NCBI GenBank assembly: GCA_029252625.1 | Contig: JAQXBA010000086.1 | Span: 1-54,515 of the forward strand | Length of the DNA stretch: 54,515 bases | Direction: 5' to 3' | Source: Opitutia bacterium | GTDB taxonomy: Bacteria > Verrucomicrobiota > Verrucomicrobiia > Opitutales > Coraliomargaritaceae | In this document: one piece after another, positions 26,137 to 37,790 of the stretch | Layout: the number at the start of each line of letters is the position of its first letter | Numbering within the stretch: position 1 is the first letter of the stretch | Program-made: the position numbers and the translations under genes | The notes under the pieces: generated by a model | Told to the model about the DNA's origin: nothing | Database searches by the model: none | The model's input: the letters and a program-made list of their open reading frames with translations, nothing else

Positions 26137-28677
26137 TTAATCAGTTACCTGAGGAGTTTCTGTGGCTTCGCCTGCTGCGGGTGATTCGCCTTCGATCACT
26201 TCGATTTCTTCTTCGCCGGATTCCTCTTCGTCGGAGGCTACCACCTTGGAAATGCCGATCAGAGCGTCCTTGGCTGCGAGGTTGACGAGCTTCACGCCGC
26301 TTGCGGCACGACCGGTGATACGAACCGTGTCGATCGGGCTGCGGACGGCTTGCCCCTTCTTGGTGAACATCATGATCTCGTCTTCGTCGGTGACGCTGAG
26401 TGCGCCGACCACCTTGTCAGACTTGATTGCGATGATGCCAGACCCGCCACGTGATTGGACGCGGTAGTCGGAGAAGTCAGTGCGCTTGCCGAGGCCGTTG
26501 GCACCTGCGATGAGGAGCTTGGCTTCATCATTCACTATCTCGATTGCGACGAGCTTATCTTTCTCTGTCTTAAGCTTGATACCGCGGACACCACGTGTGG
26601 CACGTCCTTGATCGCGGAGATCCGTTTCCGGGAAGCGAATGGACTGTGCGTTACTGGTGACGAGCACGATGTCGTCGCTACCGTTGGTGAGGCGTGCGCC
26701 GATGAGGTTGTCGCCTTCGTCAATATTGATGCCGATGAGGCCGCCCTTGCGGTGGTTACGATAGTCGCAGAGCATGGTCTTCTTGGTAACACCCTTTTCG
26801 GTGGCAAGGACGATGCGTTGCTCGGACTCTTCGAAACCATCAACACAAATCATCGCTGCAATTTTCTCACCCTTTTGGAGTTCGAGGATGTTGGCGAGTG
26901 CGCGTCCCTTGGCGATGCGTGAGCCTTCTGGAAGGTTGTAGACCTTTTCAACATACACGCGACCGCTATTCATGAAGAACATAATATTGTCGTGCGTGCT
27001 GGCAGTGAAGAGGTGCTCGACGAAGTCTTCCTCGTATTGGCCGGAGCCAATGACGCCCTTGCCGCCGCGTTTTTGGGAGCGGTATTCGTCGAGGGATGTA
27101 CGCTTCATAAAGCCCTTGTGCGTGATGGTGATCATACAGCCTTCGTTTGGAATGATATCTTCCATACTGAGGTCGCCATCGACTGCGAGGATCTCCGAGC
27201 GGCGTGGGTTCCCGTATTTCTCCTTCATATCAAGCAGCTCTTCCTTGATGACTTCGAGCAGGCGATGCTCGTTGTCGAGGATATCGCGAAGGTAAGTGAT
27301 GAGCTCCATAAGGGCTGCATACTCTTCTTCGATCTTGCCGCGTTCGAGGCCAGTGAGCTGGTAGAGGCGTAGTTCGAGGATCGCGTTGGTCTGCAATTCG
27401 GAGATGGGATATTTCGCCATCAAATTTTGCTTCGCTTCGTCGCGGTTCTTCGATGCGCGAATAATCTTAACGAAGTCGTCGAGATTATCGAGTGCGATCC
27501 GGAAGCCTTCGAGGATGTGTGCACGTGCCTCTGCTTTACGCAATTTAAATTGTGTGCGGCGGTAGATGACTTCGCGGCGGTGATCGATGTAGCAAGTGAT
27601 CATCTCTTTGATGTTCATTTGCTTTGGGCGACGGTTGTCGAGTGCGAGCAGGATGACACCAAAGGAGCTTTCAAGGGCAGTGCTCTTATAGAGTTGATTA
27701 ATGATGACGCGAGGTATCGCGCCACGCTTAAGCTCGATGACGATGCGTGTGGTCTCAGTGGATTCATCGCGAAGATCCGCGATGCCGTCGATTGACTTGT
27801 CGGTGATGAGCTCGGCGATACGCATCACAAGGGATGCGCGGTTTACATTGTAAGGGATGGCAGAGATAATGATCTCTTCTTTGCCCTTGGTCTCGACGAC
27901 TTCAGCGATACCACGTGTGCGGACGATGCCGCGACCTGTGCGGAGGTAGCTCTGAATGCCAGCAGTACCGTGTACGAAGCCGCCACCGGGGAAGTCCGGT
28001 CCGGGAATGATGTCGATGAGGTCATCGAGGCTAATGTTTGGATTGTCGATGATCGCGCAGGAGGCGTCGATGACTTCAGCCAAATTGTGCGGCGGGATAT
28101 TGGTGGTCATGCCGACTGCAATACCCGTAGAGCCATTCATTAAAAGATTAGGCAAGGCCGCTGGAAGAACGGTTGGCTCGGTGGTGCTCTCCTTATAGTT
28201 GGGCGCGAAATCAACGGTATCTTCGTCGATGTTTTTGAGCATCTCTTCGGCTATCGCTTCGAGCTTACACTCAGTATAACGATACGCAGCAGGGGGATCA
28301 CCATCGATCGAACCAAAGTTACCTTGCGGTTTGATTAGGGGGTAGCGCATCACCCAGTTTTGGGCGAGACGGACGAGTGTGTCGTATACCGAACTATCAC
28401 CGTGTGGGTGGTAGTTCTTCAGCACTTCCCCGACGACACCGGCGCACTTATCAAAGTTGCGGTTGTGGAGGAGGCCTTCACGAAGCATCGCGTAGAGAAT
28501 GCGGCGCTGCACGGGTTTGAAGCCGTCACGAGCGTCTGGCAATGCACGACTAACTATAACGGACATCGAGTAATCGATGTATGCGGTCTGCATAATATCG
28601 ATGATCGATGTGACTTCTGCACGATCTGCATCGTTTGGAATTTCTGTTGGTAATTCTGGTGGGAGTTCTTCGGACAT
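26137..28677 (-). CDS. gyrA: DNA gyrase subunit A
   Basis: Breakage-reunion subunit of gyrase. The 846 aa include the QRDR region (KCAGVVGEVLKNYHPHGDSSVYDTLVRLAQ, seen as GKYHPHGD-like NYHPHGDSSVYD), the catalytic Tyr in AAYRYTECKLEAIAEEML, and the C-terminal DNA-wrapping beta-pinwheel with the GyrA box (QKRGGKGV at about 535-542) and repeats such as RRDYRNHRKGGLIGI-type motifs. The last ~35 residues are acidic/Ala-rich and probably disordered. Beyond the TAA stop the same frame stays open for 14 codons (AAPEATAEGDATQE) with the same composition before another TAA. gyrB lies 107 bp upstream on the same strand, so the two are probably one operon. Confidence 0.97.
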   Translation of the reverse strand: MSEELPPELPTEIPNDADRAEVTSIIDIMQTAYIDYSMSVIVSRALPDARDGFKPVQRRILYAMLREGLLHNRNFDKCAGVVGEVLKNYHPHGDSSVYDTLVRLAQNWVMRYPLIKPQGNFGSIDGDPPAAYRYTECKLEAIAEEMLKNIDEDTVDFAPNYKESTTEPTVLPAALPNLLMNGSTGIAVGMTTNIPPHNLAEVIDASCAIIDNPNISLDDLIDIIPGPDFPGGGFVHGTAGIQSYLRTGRGIVRTRGIAEVVETKGKEEIIISAIPYNVNRASLVMRIAELITDKSIDGIADLRDESTETTRIVIELKRGAIPRVIINQLYKSTALESSFGVILLALDNRRPKQMNIKEMITCYIDHRREVIYRRTQFKLRKAEARAHILEGFRIALDNLDDFVKIIRASKNRDEAKQNLMAKYPISELQTNAILELRLYQLTGLERGKIEEEYAALMELITYLRDILDNEHRLLEVIKEELLDMKEKYGNPRRSEILAVDGDLSMEDIIPNEGCMITITHKGFMKRTSLDEYRSQKRGGKGVIGSGQYEEDFVEHLFTASTHDNIMFFMNSGRVYVEKVYNLPEGSRIAKGRALANILELQKGEKIAAMICVDGFEESEQRIVLATEKGVTKKTMLCDYRNHRKGGLIGINIDEGDNLIGARLTNGSDDIVLVTSNAQSIRFPETDLRDQGRATRGVRGIKLKTEKDKLVAIEIVNDEAKLLIAGANGLGKRTDFSDYRVQSRGGSGIIAIKSDKVVGALSVTDEDEIMMFTKKGQAVRSPIDTVRITGRAASGVKLVNLAAKDALIGISKVVASDEEESGEEEIEVIEGESPAAGEATETPQVTD

Positions 28678-28784
28678 GTTCTAAAAAGTAAGAAAGTTTG
28701 AATGTGGGAAAGTGGGAAGGTGGAAAAAGCTAATAAGTTGAATTTTTTACTTTAATACCTTCACACCTTCAGACTCTGAATCTT

Positions 28785-31403
<2,619 letters not shown>

Positions 31404-31474
31404 TTAATGTGACCTATCAGTATGTAATTCAGTTACTTGTGTACTTCATGTATGGTCTTTAGCAGGCGGAGTTC

Positions 31475-31500
31475 GATTCAAGTTTACTTCTTGAGTCAAG
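31475..31500. promoter_or_regulatory. Possible operator dyad in front of the Rrf2 gene
   Basis: Inverted repeat GATTCAAG-n7-CTTGAGTC (one mismatch), whose right arm is part of a second, perfect palindrome CTTGA-G-TCAAG. It lies 17 bp before the GTG start. Rrf2 regulators bind dyads and often repress themselves, so autoregulation is plausible but inferred. Confidence 0.4.
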
Positions 31501-31517
31501 AGCCTAACTTAAGCTCT

Positions 31518-31931
31518 GTGAAACTCTCCCATAAGCTCGAATATGCCTGCCGTGTCTTGGCGCAGTTAGCCCGCTCTCATGGCCATGAAAAATTGGCGCA
31601 CATCGATGAATTGGCTGAGGCAGAAAAAATACCAGCCAACTATTTAGTGCAGATTTTGAACGAGCTGCGCAATGCCGGGCTAATTGTCAGTAAACGCGGC
31701 AAGCAGGGGGGCTATGCGCTTGCACGTGCGCCTGGGCGAATCCGGTTGGACGAGATTGTCACTGCGGTGGATAGTGATCTCCTTGAGCGCACATTCGACG
31801 ATCAAGGGCATTCAGGTGAACGCGTCGCTAGTATCTGGAGCGATATCGGCGCTGAATTCGATAAAAAGATTAGCAGTTACACGCTAGATGCCTTCATTGT
31901 TGAGGATTCCAGTTCGATGTATTACATTTAA
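31518..31931 (+). CDS. Rrf2-family transcriptional regulator
   Basis: DNA-binding dimer of the Rrf2 winged-helix family. A GTG start gives the canonical MKLSHKLEYACRVLAQLAR opening (137 aa). The recognition-helix region IPANYLVQILNELRNAGLIVSKRGKQGGYALAR is the family signature. The three clustered Cys residues that hold Fe-S in IscR, NsrR and RirA (about position 90-110) are absent; the only Cys is near residue 11. That places it with non-Fe-S members such as the CymR type, a cysteine-metabolism regulator, though the ligand here is unknown. The converging SLC13-type transporter could be a sulfate carrier, consistent with but not proof of a sulfur role. Confidence 0.9.
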   Translation: MKLSHKLEYACRVLAQLARSHGHEKLAHIDELAEAEKIPANYLVQILNELRNAGLIVSKRGKQGGYALARAPGRIRLDEIVTAVDSDLLERTFDDQGHSGERVASIWSDIGAEFDKKISSYTLDAFIVEDSSSMYYI

Positions 31932-31966
31932 CTTAGTTTATCTGAATTAGATTTAGTGTGAAAGTT

Positions 31967-32032
31967 TGAGGTATCAAGGTGACCTCAATCGCAGTTGTCT
32001 ACTTTTCAACTGCAAAATGGTTACGCCATTTT
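31967..32032. repeat. Three adjacent hairpins between convergent genes
   Basis: Within about 65 bp three inverted repeats follow one another: TGAGGT/ACCTCA (31967-31987), GCAGTTG/CAACTGC (31991-32013) and AAAATGG/CCATTTT (32014-32032). The last reaches the transporter stop codon. The middle stem is the strongest. They may end both converging transcripts, though no long T run follows the strong stem. Confidence 0.55.
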
Positions 32033-33848
32033 AAAAGCTCCAGAACATCGGCACGACAAATACAGTGACGATGAAGCAAATGATATTCAACGGTAGGCCG
32101 ACCTTTGTGAAGTCGAAGAACTTGTAGCCACCGACACCATACACGTAGGTGTTGGTTTGGTAGCCAATAGGGGTTGCAAAGCTCGCAGAGGCGGCGATAC
32201 ATGCGCCTACCACGAGTGGACGAGGGTCGATGCCGAGTGTTGTGGCGATACCGAGTGTGATTGGCACCATCAGCGCGATCGCGGCATTGTTTGAGAGGAA
32301 CTCGGTGAAGGTCGATGTGATGATGTAGACGAACGCGAGCATCATGACGCTCTGTAAATGTTCAGGGGCAATTTTTTGCACCATCTCAATCATATTCTCG
32401 GCGATTAACAGGCTGGCTCCGGTCGAGTCCATTGCTTGCCCGAGCGCCAGCATGCCAAAAATAATCATCAAAAGACTCCACTCGACCGAAGAATAGGCAT
32501 CTTTTGATTTCATGCAGCCCGTCAGCATTAAAATTGCCACGCCTAGTGTGACGGCTGCCACGATGGGCACGATGTTGAGTGTGGCAAGTGTGACAATTGC
32601 AATGGTGATGCCGATGGCGATTGGCATTTTCGCGCGGATGCTACGAGCTGGCACGCGTGGTCGATCCAGCAGAATGATCTCTTCGCTGGAGGAGAGCGAG
32701 TTGATTGCCTTGGTCGAGCCCATCATCAAAAGAGTGTCGCCGGGCTGCAGGCGCAAGCTGTCGAGTCGATCACGCTGATTGTGCCCTTTGCGGTGGACGG
32801 CGACGACGACGATACGAAAGCGTTGGCGGAAGTTGATCTCGCCGAGCGTCTTACCATGGATGGTTGCGTGTGGGCCGACCACACCTTCGACGAGTGCACC
32901 TTCATCCGTTGCGATAGTTTCAAGCCCCGCGGATATTTCGCTGTGCAAAGCGATACCTTTGATCGAATGTGCCTCAGCAACACCAGACGGACGGCATGCT
33001 AGCACGAGTCGGTCACCGACCTCGAGTTGTGTTTGTTTCGGATCGCCTGTGGTGGCCACCCCGTGGCGCACAATTTCGAGTAGGCGAATGCCCCGTCCTT
33101 TAAGCATGCCACTTTCGAGTGCGGTCTGGCCTTTGAGTTCGGATCCAGCGCGTACGAAGGCTTCGGTCATAAACTCCTTACGCTCTTCATCGCTGAGGAT
33201 CGAAGTTAATGTCTCGCGGTGGGGGAGTAGTTTGTAGCCAAATAGAACTAGGTAGAGCGAACCGAATGCTAGGATCGGGAGGCCGACTGCTGCTAGCTCG
33301 AACATACCAATCGGCGCATGACCAGATTCGACTAAGATACCGCTGGCGAGCAAGTTGGTGCTGGTACCAAGAAGGGTGCAGGTGCCACCAAAGATCGATG
33401 CGTAGGATAGTGGTATCAGTAGTTTTGAGGACGCGACCCCCATTTCTCTGGATAGTGTGAGCACGACGGGCATCAATACAATCACGACCGGAGTGTTATT
33501 GATAAATGCAGATACTGCGGCCACACCGATGACCATAATGAAGATGAAACTCTTGTACGGGAGTTTGACCATTCGCCTTAAATAGCCAGTGATCAGCTCA
33601 ATCGCTCCAGTGCGTTCAAGGCATCCACTGACAATAAACATAGCCGCAATCGTTAGTGGGGCGGAATTACCAAAAACGCCGAGTAGGTTTTCGAGTGTCG
33701 GAAGCTCTGGGCTCTTGCTGACCATACTGACAAAAATCAGTATGCCAAATACAGTGATTGCTGTGAGGTCCGCCGAGATGCGTTCCCAAATGAAACTCGT
33801 GATCGCGAAGATGAGGAGCGCAAAAACAAATAATATTTCCCAGGTCAT
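32031..33848 (-). CDS. SLC13/DASS-type anion transporter with two RCK_C domains
   Basis: A 605-aa inner-membrane transporter, predicted to be sodium-coupled. About eleven hydrophobic segments occur in two inverted halves. The signature motifs are [13 protein letters not shown] (about 117-129) with [11 protein letters not shown] after the first half, and [13 protein letters not shown] (about 518) with [12 protein letters not shown] after the second. Between them, residues ~215-390 form two regulatory RCK_C (TrkA-C) domains ([28 protein letters not shown]). This layout is typical of bacterial sulfate or dicarboxylate carriers; the substrate cannot be read directly. Its start is 2 bp from the ctaG stop, so it may be cotranscribed with it. 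Confidence 0.9.
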   Translation of the reverse strand: MTWEILFVFALLIFAITSFIWERISADLTAITVFGILIFVSMVSKSPELPTLENLLGVFGNSAPLTIAAMFIVSGCLERTGAIELITGYLRRMVKLPYKSFIFIMVIGVAAVSAFINNTPVVIVLMPVVLTLSREMGVASSKLLIPLSYASIFGGTCTLLGTSTNLLASGILVESGHAPIGMFELAAVGLPILAFGSLYLVLFGYKLLPHRETLTSILSDEERKEFMTEAFVRAGSELKGQTALESGMLKGRGIRLLEIVRHGVATTGDPKQTQLEVGDRLVLACRPSGVAEAHSIKGIALHSEISAGLETIATDEGALVEGVVGPHATIHGKTLGEINFRQRFRIVVVAVHRKGHNQRDRLDSLRLQPGDTLLMMGSTKAINSLSSSEEIILLDRPRVPARSIRAKMPIAIGITIAIVTLATLNIVPIVAAVTLGVAILMLTGCMKSKDAYSSVEWSLLMIIFGMLALGQAMDSTGASLLIAENMIEMVQKIAPEHLQSVMMLAFVYIITSTFTEFLSNNAAIALMVPITLGIATTLGIDPRPLVVGACIAASASFATPIGYQTNTYVYGVGGYKFFDFTKVGLPLNIICFIVTVFVVPMFWSF

Positions 33849-33850
33849 TT

Positions 33851-34672
33851 TTAATTAGCGCTTTGTGGAGTTTTCGTGGCCGTTGATGTGATGATGGGGT
33901 CATCCTGTTCTTCACTTTTCGCCCAAAAGTAAAAGGATATTGCGAGTATTGTAAGAGAAAATCCCATATTTACGACTTTCATTATGATACCGCCCAGAAT
34001 TTGATCATTGAGTGGGTCCAGATCGATGATGCGAGGTGCCCAGGCGTAAGTGGGGTAGATTGCTTCGCCGGCGAAGGTAAGAAAGGCAAACACTGGCAGT
34101 TGACCGACCATAAGTAGGAAGATCGCCAGCATTCGAATGCCATAGCTACGGCGTGGCACGCGTATCGACAGGGTTAGGTAGGGCCAAAGCATGAGTATGC
34201 CGAGTGAAAACATTGTCCAATGCTCTAAGATGTGAATACGTTTGTCGTGCAGCGCCGCTTCGTAGAGTGAGGGAATGTGCCATGCAGTATAGACGAACGT
34301 GAACAGCAGACCGCCGCAGGCTGGGTGAGTGAGTAGGTTCATGGCTTTGCGCAACCACTCCGGCTTGAGTAGCCAATCGATCAACCAACTGGGCGTGCCA
34401 AAGAGGAACAGCACTGGGCTAAAGTAGATCAACAGCATGTGCTGTGTCATGTGTGCACAAAATAGGAATTGTTCGCCGATCTGGTCGAGCGGCGAGCCGA
34501 CTGCTAGATAAGCGATAATTAGGCCGAAGTAGAACAAGATCGCTTGGCCGCGCGGGAAGGCAGTGCCGGGGGCGATGAATTCTCGCAGTGGCCCAACGCC
34601 GAGCGCGTAGAGCCAGCCGATCATCAAGAGTGTGATCAGTAGCAGAGGTTCGGTGTGCCAGTGGAGTTGCAT
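33851..34672 (-). CDS. ctaG: Cytochrome c oxidase assembly factor CtaG (caa3 type)
   Basis: A 273-aa polytopic membrane protein of the caa3_CtaG family, required in Bacillus for assembly of the Cu-containing oxidase. Visible family elements are the N-terminal [30 protein letters not shown] with the conserved histidines (likely metal-handling), [28 protein letters not shown] and WAPRI. Seven or so hydrophobic segments are present. It lies downstream of a terminator that ends the oxidase operon, so it may have its own promoter or be expressed by read-through. Confidence 0.88.
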   Translation of the reverse strand: MQLHWHTEPLLLITLLMIGWLYALGVGPLREFIAPGTAFPRGQAILFYFGLIIAYLAVGSPLDQIGEQFLFCAHMTQHMLLIYFSPVLFLFGTPSWLIDWLLKPEWLRKAMNLLTHPACGGLLFTFVYTAWHIPSLYEAALHDKRIHILEHWTMFSLGILMLWPYLTLSIRVPRRSYGIRMLAIFLLMVGQLPVFAFLTFAGEAIYPTYAWAPRIIDLDPLNDQILGGIIMKVVNMGFSLTILAISFYFWAKSEEQDDPIITSTATKTPQSAN

Positions 34673-34745
34673 TAGTTTTGTATCTGTATCTGTATGCGGG
34701 GTGGCGACTCAATCGTTAAGAATTTACTGAGTGAGTGAATGGCAG

Positions 34746-34776
34746 AAAAAAAGGACGACAATTTCCTGTCGTCCTT
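34746..34776 (-). terminator. Terminator of the cytochrome oxidase operon
   Basis: Minus-strand stem AAGGACGACA/TGTCGTCCTT (10 bp, 6-nt loop) followed by seven T residues. It lies about 25 bp after the subunit IV stop and separates the oxidase structural genes from ctaG. Confidence 0.9.
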
Positions 34777-34800
34777 AGAAATCTCAACTTGGGTTTGAAT

Positions 34801-35142
34801 CTAGAATGCAGAGATCGCTTCGAAATCGACAAATCCACGATCCATAATAAACATCAGCGCGACAACCGTGCCAGATGCGATCGACAGGCCTGTGACAAAC
34901 GCTAGGGTCAGGATAAGCTTGTCATACAGTAGGTGCATGAACCATGCGATCACGCTGAAAAACTTAAACAGTGAGAGAGAAACGAGCGTAGCGAAGATAA
35001 AAGTGCCATTGATCGGCAGGTAAACAAGCACCAATTCGATGCCAGTGATCGCTGCTAAGACCAGTGCCAAATTAATAAAAGCGTGGTACTTTTGTTCTTC
35101 GCCGCTGTGGTCAGAGAGAGTTGTAGAAAGCGTGTCAGACAT
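34801..35142 (-). CDS. Cytochrome c oxidase subunit IV
   Basis: A 113-aa small membrane subunit. Three hydrophobic segments are visible: [41 protein letters not shown] and [23 protein letters not shown]. The second holds the conserved W-F-M-H-L block typical of bacterial COX4/CyoD-like proteins. The gene is 11 bp downstream of the subunit III gene and last before the terminator. Such small subunits stabilise the CuB site region in related oxidases; here that role is inferred. Confidence 0.85.
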   Translation of the reverse strand: MSDTLSTTLSDHSGEEQKYHAFINLALVLAAITGIELVLVYLPINGTFIFATLVSLSLFKFFSVIAWFMHLLYDKLILTLAFVTGLSIASGTVVALMFIMDRGFVDFEAISAF

Positions 35143-35153
35143 GTTGGGTGACC

Positions 35154-35756
35154 TTATTTAATGAATTCGATCAGGTAGATTACAGTGAAGATGATGATCC
35201 ATACGATATCCACAAAGTGCCAGTAAAGGCCAGCGACTTCAACATCAATGGCACTTTCGTGCGGATCCATCTTGCCCGTGTAGGAGTAAAAATACATGCA
35301 GGTCAGCCAAAATAGTCCGATCGCCACGTGCACCCCGTGGGTGCCGGTTAACATGAAGAAGGTGGAGCCAAATGTGCCGCTCTTTAGCGTTAGGCCCTCG
35401 TGGACGAATTCAGTGAACTCAAACACTTGGCAAACAAGAAAGATCAGTCCAAAGAAGATCACGCCTAGTGTGTTGCGGCGGAATGACTTGATGTCGCCTT
35501 TGTGCATCGCAGACACAGCGAGTGCCATTAGGAACGAACTCATCAGCAGAATGAAGGTTGAAAAGGAGGTAAGCTCCAGGCTGAAGAGGCTAGTGGGATC
35601 GAACGACTCTGGATATAGCTTACGGTATATCAGGTGCGTAGAGATCATCGTGCCAAAGAACATGCAGTCGGAACCAAGAAACAGCCACATGAAGAGCTTC
35701 TTGTTATCGACCATCAAGTTGTGATGGCTGTCGTTGTTGTGGGCGTCGTCGCTCAT
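35154..35756 (-). CDS. ctaE: Cytochrome c oxidase subunit III
   Basis: A 200-aa five-helix membrane subunit. It contains [26 protein letters not shown] (helix 1), the [19 protein letters not shown] segment with conserved His residues, and the C-terminal [22 protein letters not shown], the diagnostic WHFVDxVW motif. The length fits the short, five-helix subunit III of caa3-type oxidases. It lies 45 bp downstream of subunit I in the oxidase operon. Confidence 0.93.
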   Translation of the reverse strand: MSDDAHNNDSHHNLMVDNKKLFMWLFLGSDCMFFGTMISTHLIYRKLYPESFDPTSLFSLELTSFSTFILLMSSFLMALAVSAMHKGDIKSFRRNTLGVIFFGLIFLVCQVFEFTEFVHEGLTLKSGTFGSTFFMLTGTHGVHVAIGLFWLTCMYFYSYTGKMDPHESAIDVEVAGLYWHFVDIVWIIIFTVIYLIEFIK

Positions 35757-35801
35757 TATTTTATAAAACTTAAATGCTGTGAAAAACTGAAGAGCGAGTC
35801 C

Positions 35802-37781
35802 TTAGATTTCGTCTTCCTTCGGGTGAATGTGGTAGCCGCCTGGGCCTTCGATTGCCCAAAGAGTTGCACCTAGTGTTATGATGACTAAGCCACTAATAGT
35901 CACGTAGCCCATGTATGCTACACCAGCTTGCATTAGGCATAGCCCCAAGCCGAGAGGAACAAATCCGAAGGATGCGACGAATGGCATCCAAGATTGGCTT
36001 GGCATGTGAATGCCGTGGCTGCCTTCTTCAACAAAAGTGATTTTGCGATTTTCTGCGCCGTGCTTGTGTTCCCAAAGTGCATCACGTGCCGGAATGATTG
36101 GTGTGCGCGCGAAATTGTAGCTGCGTGGTGGGGAGGTGGTGGCCCACTCGAGCGTACGTGCATCCCATGGGTCGTTACCCGCAGGTTTGCCCTTGGTTAT
36201 CAAGAGAATGATGTCGACCACGAACAATAAGATCGAGAAGCCGAGGATAAATGCGCCGATACTGCAGATCAAATTGTAACTATCCCAACCGAAGCCGGAG
36301 AGGTAAGTGTGTGTGCGGCGTGGCATGCCGATCAATCCGAGGAAGTGCATGGGGAAGAAAGTCACGTTCAAGCCGACCGTTGATAAGATCGCGACCCAGG
36401 TGCTCAGTTTACCTGCCCACATTTTGCCGATGATCTTGGGTAACCAAAAATAAATACCACTGATGGAGGCGAGCAAGATACCGCCAATTGCCACGTAGTG
36501 GAAGTGGGCGATCACGAAGTAACTATCTTGTTGCTGCGCGTCTGCCGGTGCTGCGGAGTGCATGATTCCTGAGAAGCCTCCCATCATGAACATCCAGATG
36601 AACCCGACACTGAAAATCATCGGTGCATCGAAGCGAACACGACCACCCCAGAGTGTGCCGATCCAATTGAAAATCTTCACACCAGTAGGGACGGCGATCG
36701 CCATTGTTAGTAGTGAAAAGGCTGCTGTCGCAACTTTGCCCAGGCCAGTGGTGAACATGTGGTGGGACCAAACGGCGAATCCGAGAAAGCCAATCACCGC
36801 GCCAGAGAACACCACGATCGAGTAGCCAAATAATGGCTTTTTGGAGAAAGTGGGGAGCACCTCGGAGACAATGCCCATTGCAGGGAGCACCAAAATGTAA
36901 ACCTCAGGGTGGCCGAAAATCCAAAACAAGTGCTGCCACAAAATAGGTTGTCCACCTTGTGCCACTTGGAAGAAGCTGGTGTCAAAGACTCGGTCAAACA
37001 TCAATTGCCCTAGGGCGATGGTTATAGCTGGGAATGCGAAAACGATCAACAGTGATACGATCAGTGTCATCCAGGTGAACACAGGCAGGCGCATCATCTT
37101 CATGCCAGGGGCCCGCATGTTGATGATGGTTGCGATGAAATTCATTGATGCACTTAAGGATGCGATACCTAGAATTTGCAGACCCATGATCCAGAAGTCA
37201 GTGCCAACACCAGTAAATTGACGCTCGGTTAAGGGGGCGTAGCCAAACCAGCCCATACCAGGGACAAAATCGGTCATACCAGCAGTCGGGCCAGCCGCAG
37301 TGAACCAGCCGAGCTCGCTAAAGGCTTGCATTAACCAACTGAAATTCAATACCAACGCACCAGCAACGAATGCCCAGAGGCTGAAGCTATTAATTCGTGG
37401 GAATGCCACGTCGCGTGCGCCGATTTGAAGAGGTACGAGGAAATTAAAGAACGCGGCGTTGAGTGGCATGATCGCGAGGAAAATCATCGTGGTGCCGTGC
37501 ATGGTGAACAGCTGATTGTATCGTTCGGCGGAAACCAGGTCATTTTCCGGCACGATGAGCTGAGCGCGAATAATCAGGGCTTCAAGGCCGCCGACGAGGA
37601 GGAAGAATAGCGCCATGGCACCATACATGATGCCGATCTTTTTGTGATCTACAGTCGTGAGCCAGTCGATAATGACGCTCTTACTGTGGTCAGGTCGCAT
37701 TAGGCCGAGGTTACTTTTCTCGGGCTCGAGCGCGTGATCGTGCGTTGTGGGTGTAGTGGGTTCTGTCAGCGTGCTGCTCAT
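35802..37781 (-). CDS. ctaD: Cytochrome c oxidase subunit I
   Basis: Catalytic heme a / heme a3-CuB subunit that reduces oxygen and pumps protons. The 659-aa protein has about twelve or more hydrophobic segments. Key motifs are LFTMHGTTMIFLAIMPLNA (low-spin heme His), QHLFWIFGHPEVYILVLPAMGIVSE (CuB His and the crosslinked His-Glu-Val-Tyr), VWSHHMFTTGLG (two CuB His), and VIAHFHYVAIGG (heme a and a3 His). The C-terminal ~60 residues form an extra membrane hairpin as in caa3-type enzymes. It starts 9 bp after the subunit II stop. The presence of ctaA and ctaB supports A-type hemes. Confidence 0.97.
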   Translation of the reverse strand: MSSTLTEPTTPTTHDHALEPEKSNLGLMRPDHSKSVIIDWLTTVDHKKIGIMYGAMALFFLLVGGLEALIIRAQLIVPENDLVSAERYNQLFTMHGTTMIFLAIMPLNAAFFNFLVPLQIGARDVAFPRINSFSLWAFVAGALVLNFSWLMQAFSELGWFTAAGPTAGMTDFVPGMGWFGYAPLTERQFTGVGTDFWIMGLQILGIASLSASMNFIATIINMRAPGMKMMRLPVFTWMTLIVSLLIVFAFPAITIALGQLMFDRVFDTSFFQVAQGGQPILWQHLFWIFGHPEVYILVLPAMGIVSEVLPTFSKKPLFGYSIVVFSGAVIGFLGFAVWSHHMFTTGLGKVATAAFSLLTMAIAVPTGVKIFNWIGTLWGGRVRFDAPMIFSVGFIWMFMMGGFSGIMHSAAPADAQQQDSYFVIAHFHYVAIGGILLASISGIYFWLPKIIGKMWAGKLSTWVAILSTVGLNVTFFPMHFLGLIGMPRRTHTYLSGFGWDSYNLICSIGAFILGFSILLFVVDIILLITKGKPAGNDPWDARTLEWATTSPPRSYNFARTPIIPARDALWEHKHGAENRKITFVEEGSHGIHMPSQSWMPFVASFGFVPLGLGLCLMQAGVAYMGYVTISGLVIITLGATLWAIEGPGGYHIHPKEDEI

Positions 37782-37790
37782 GGTAGTGGT

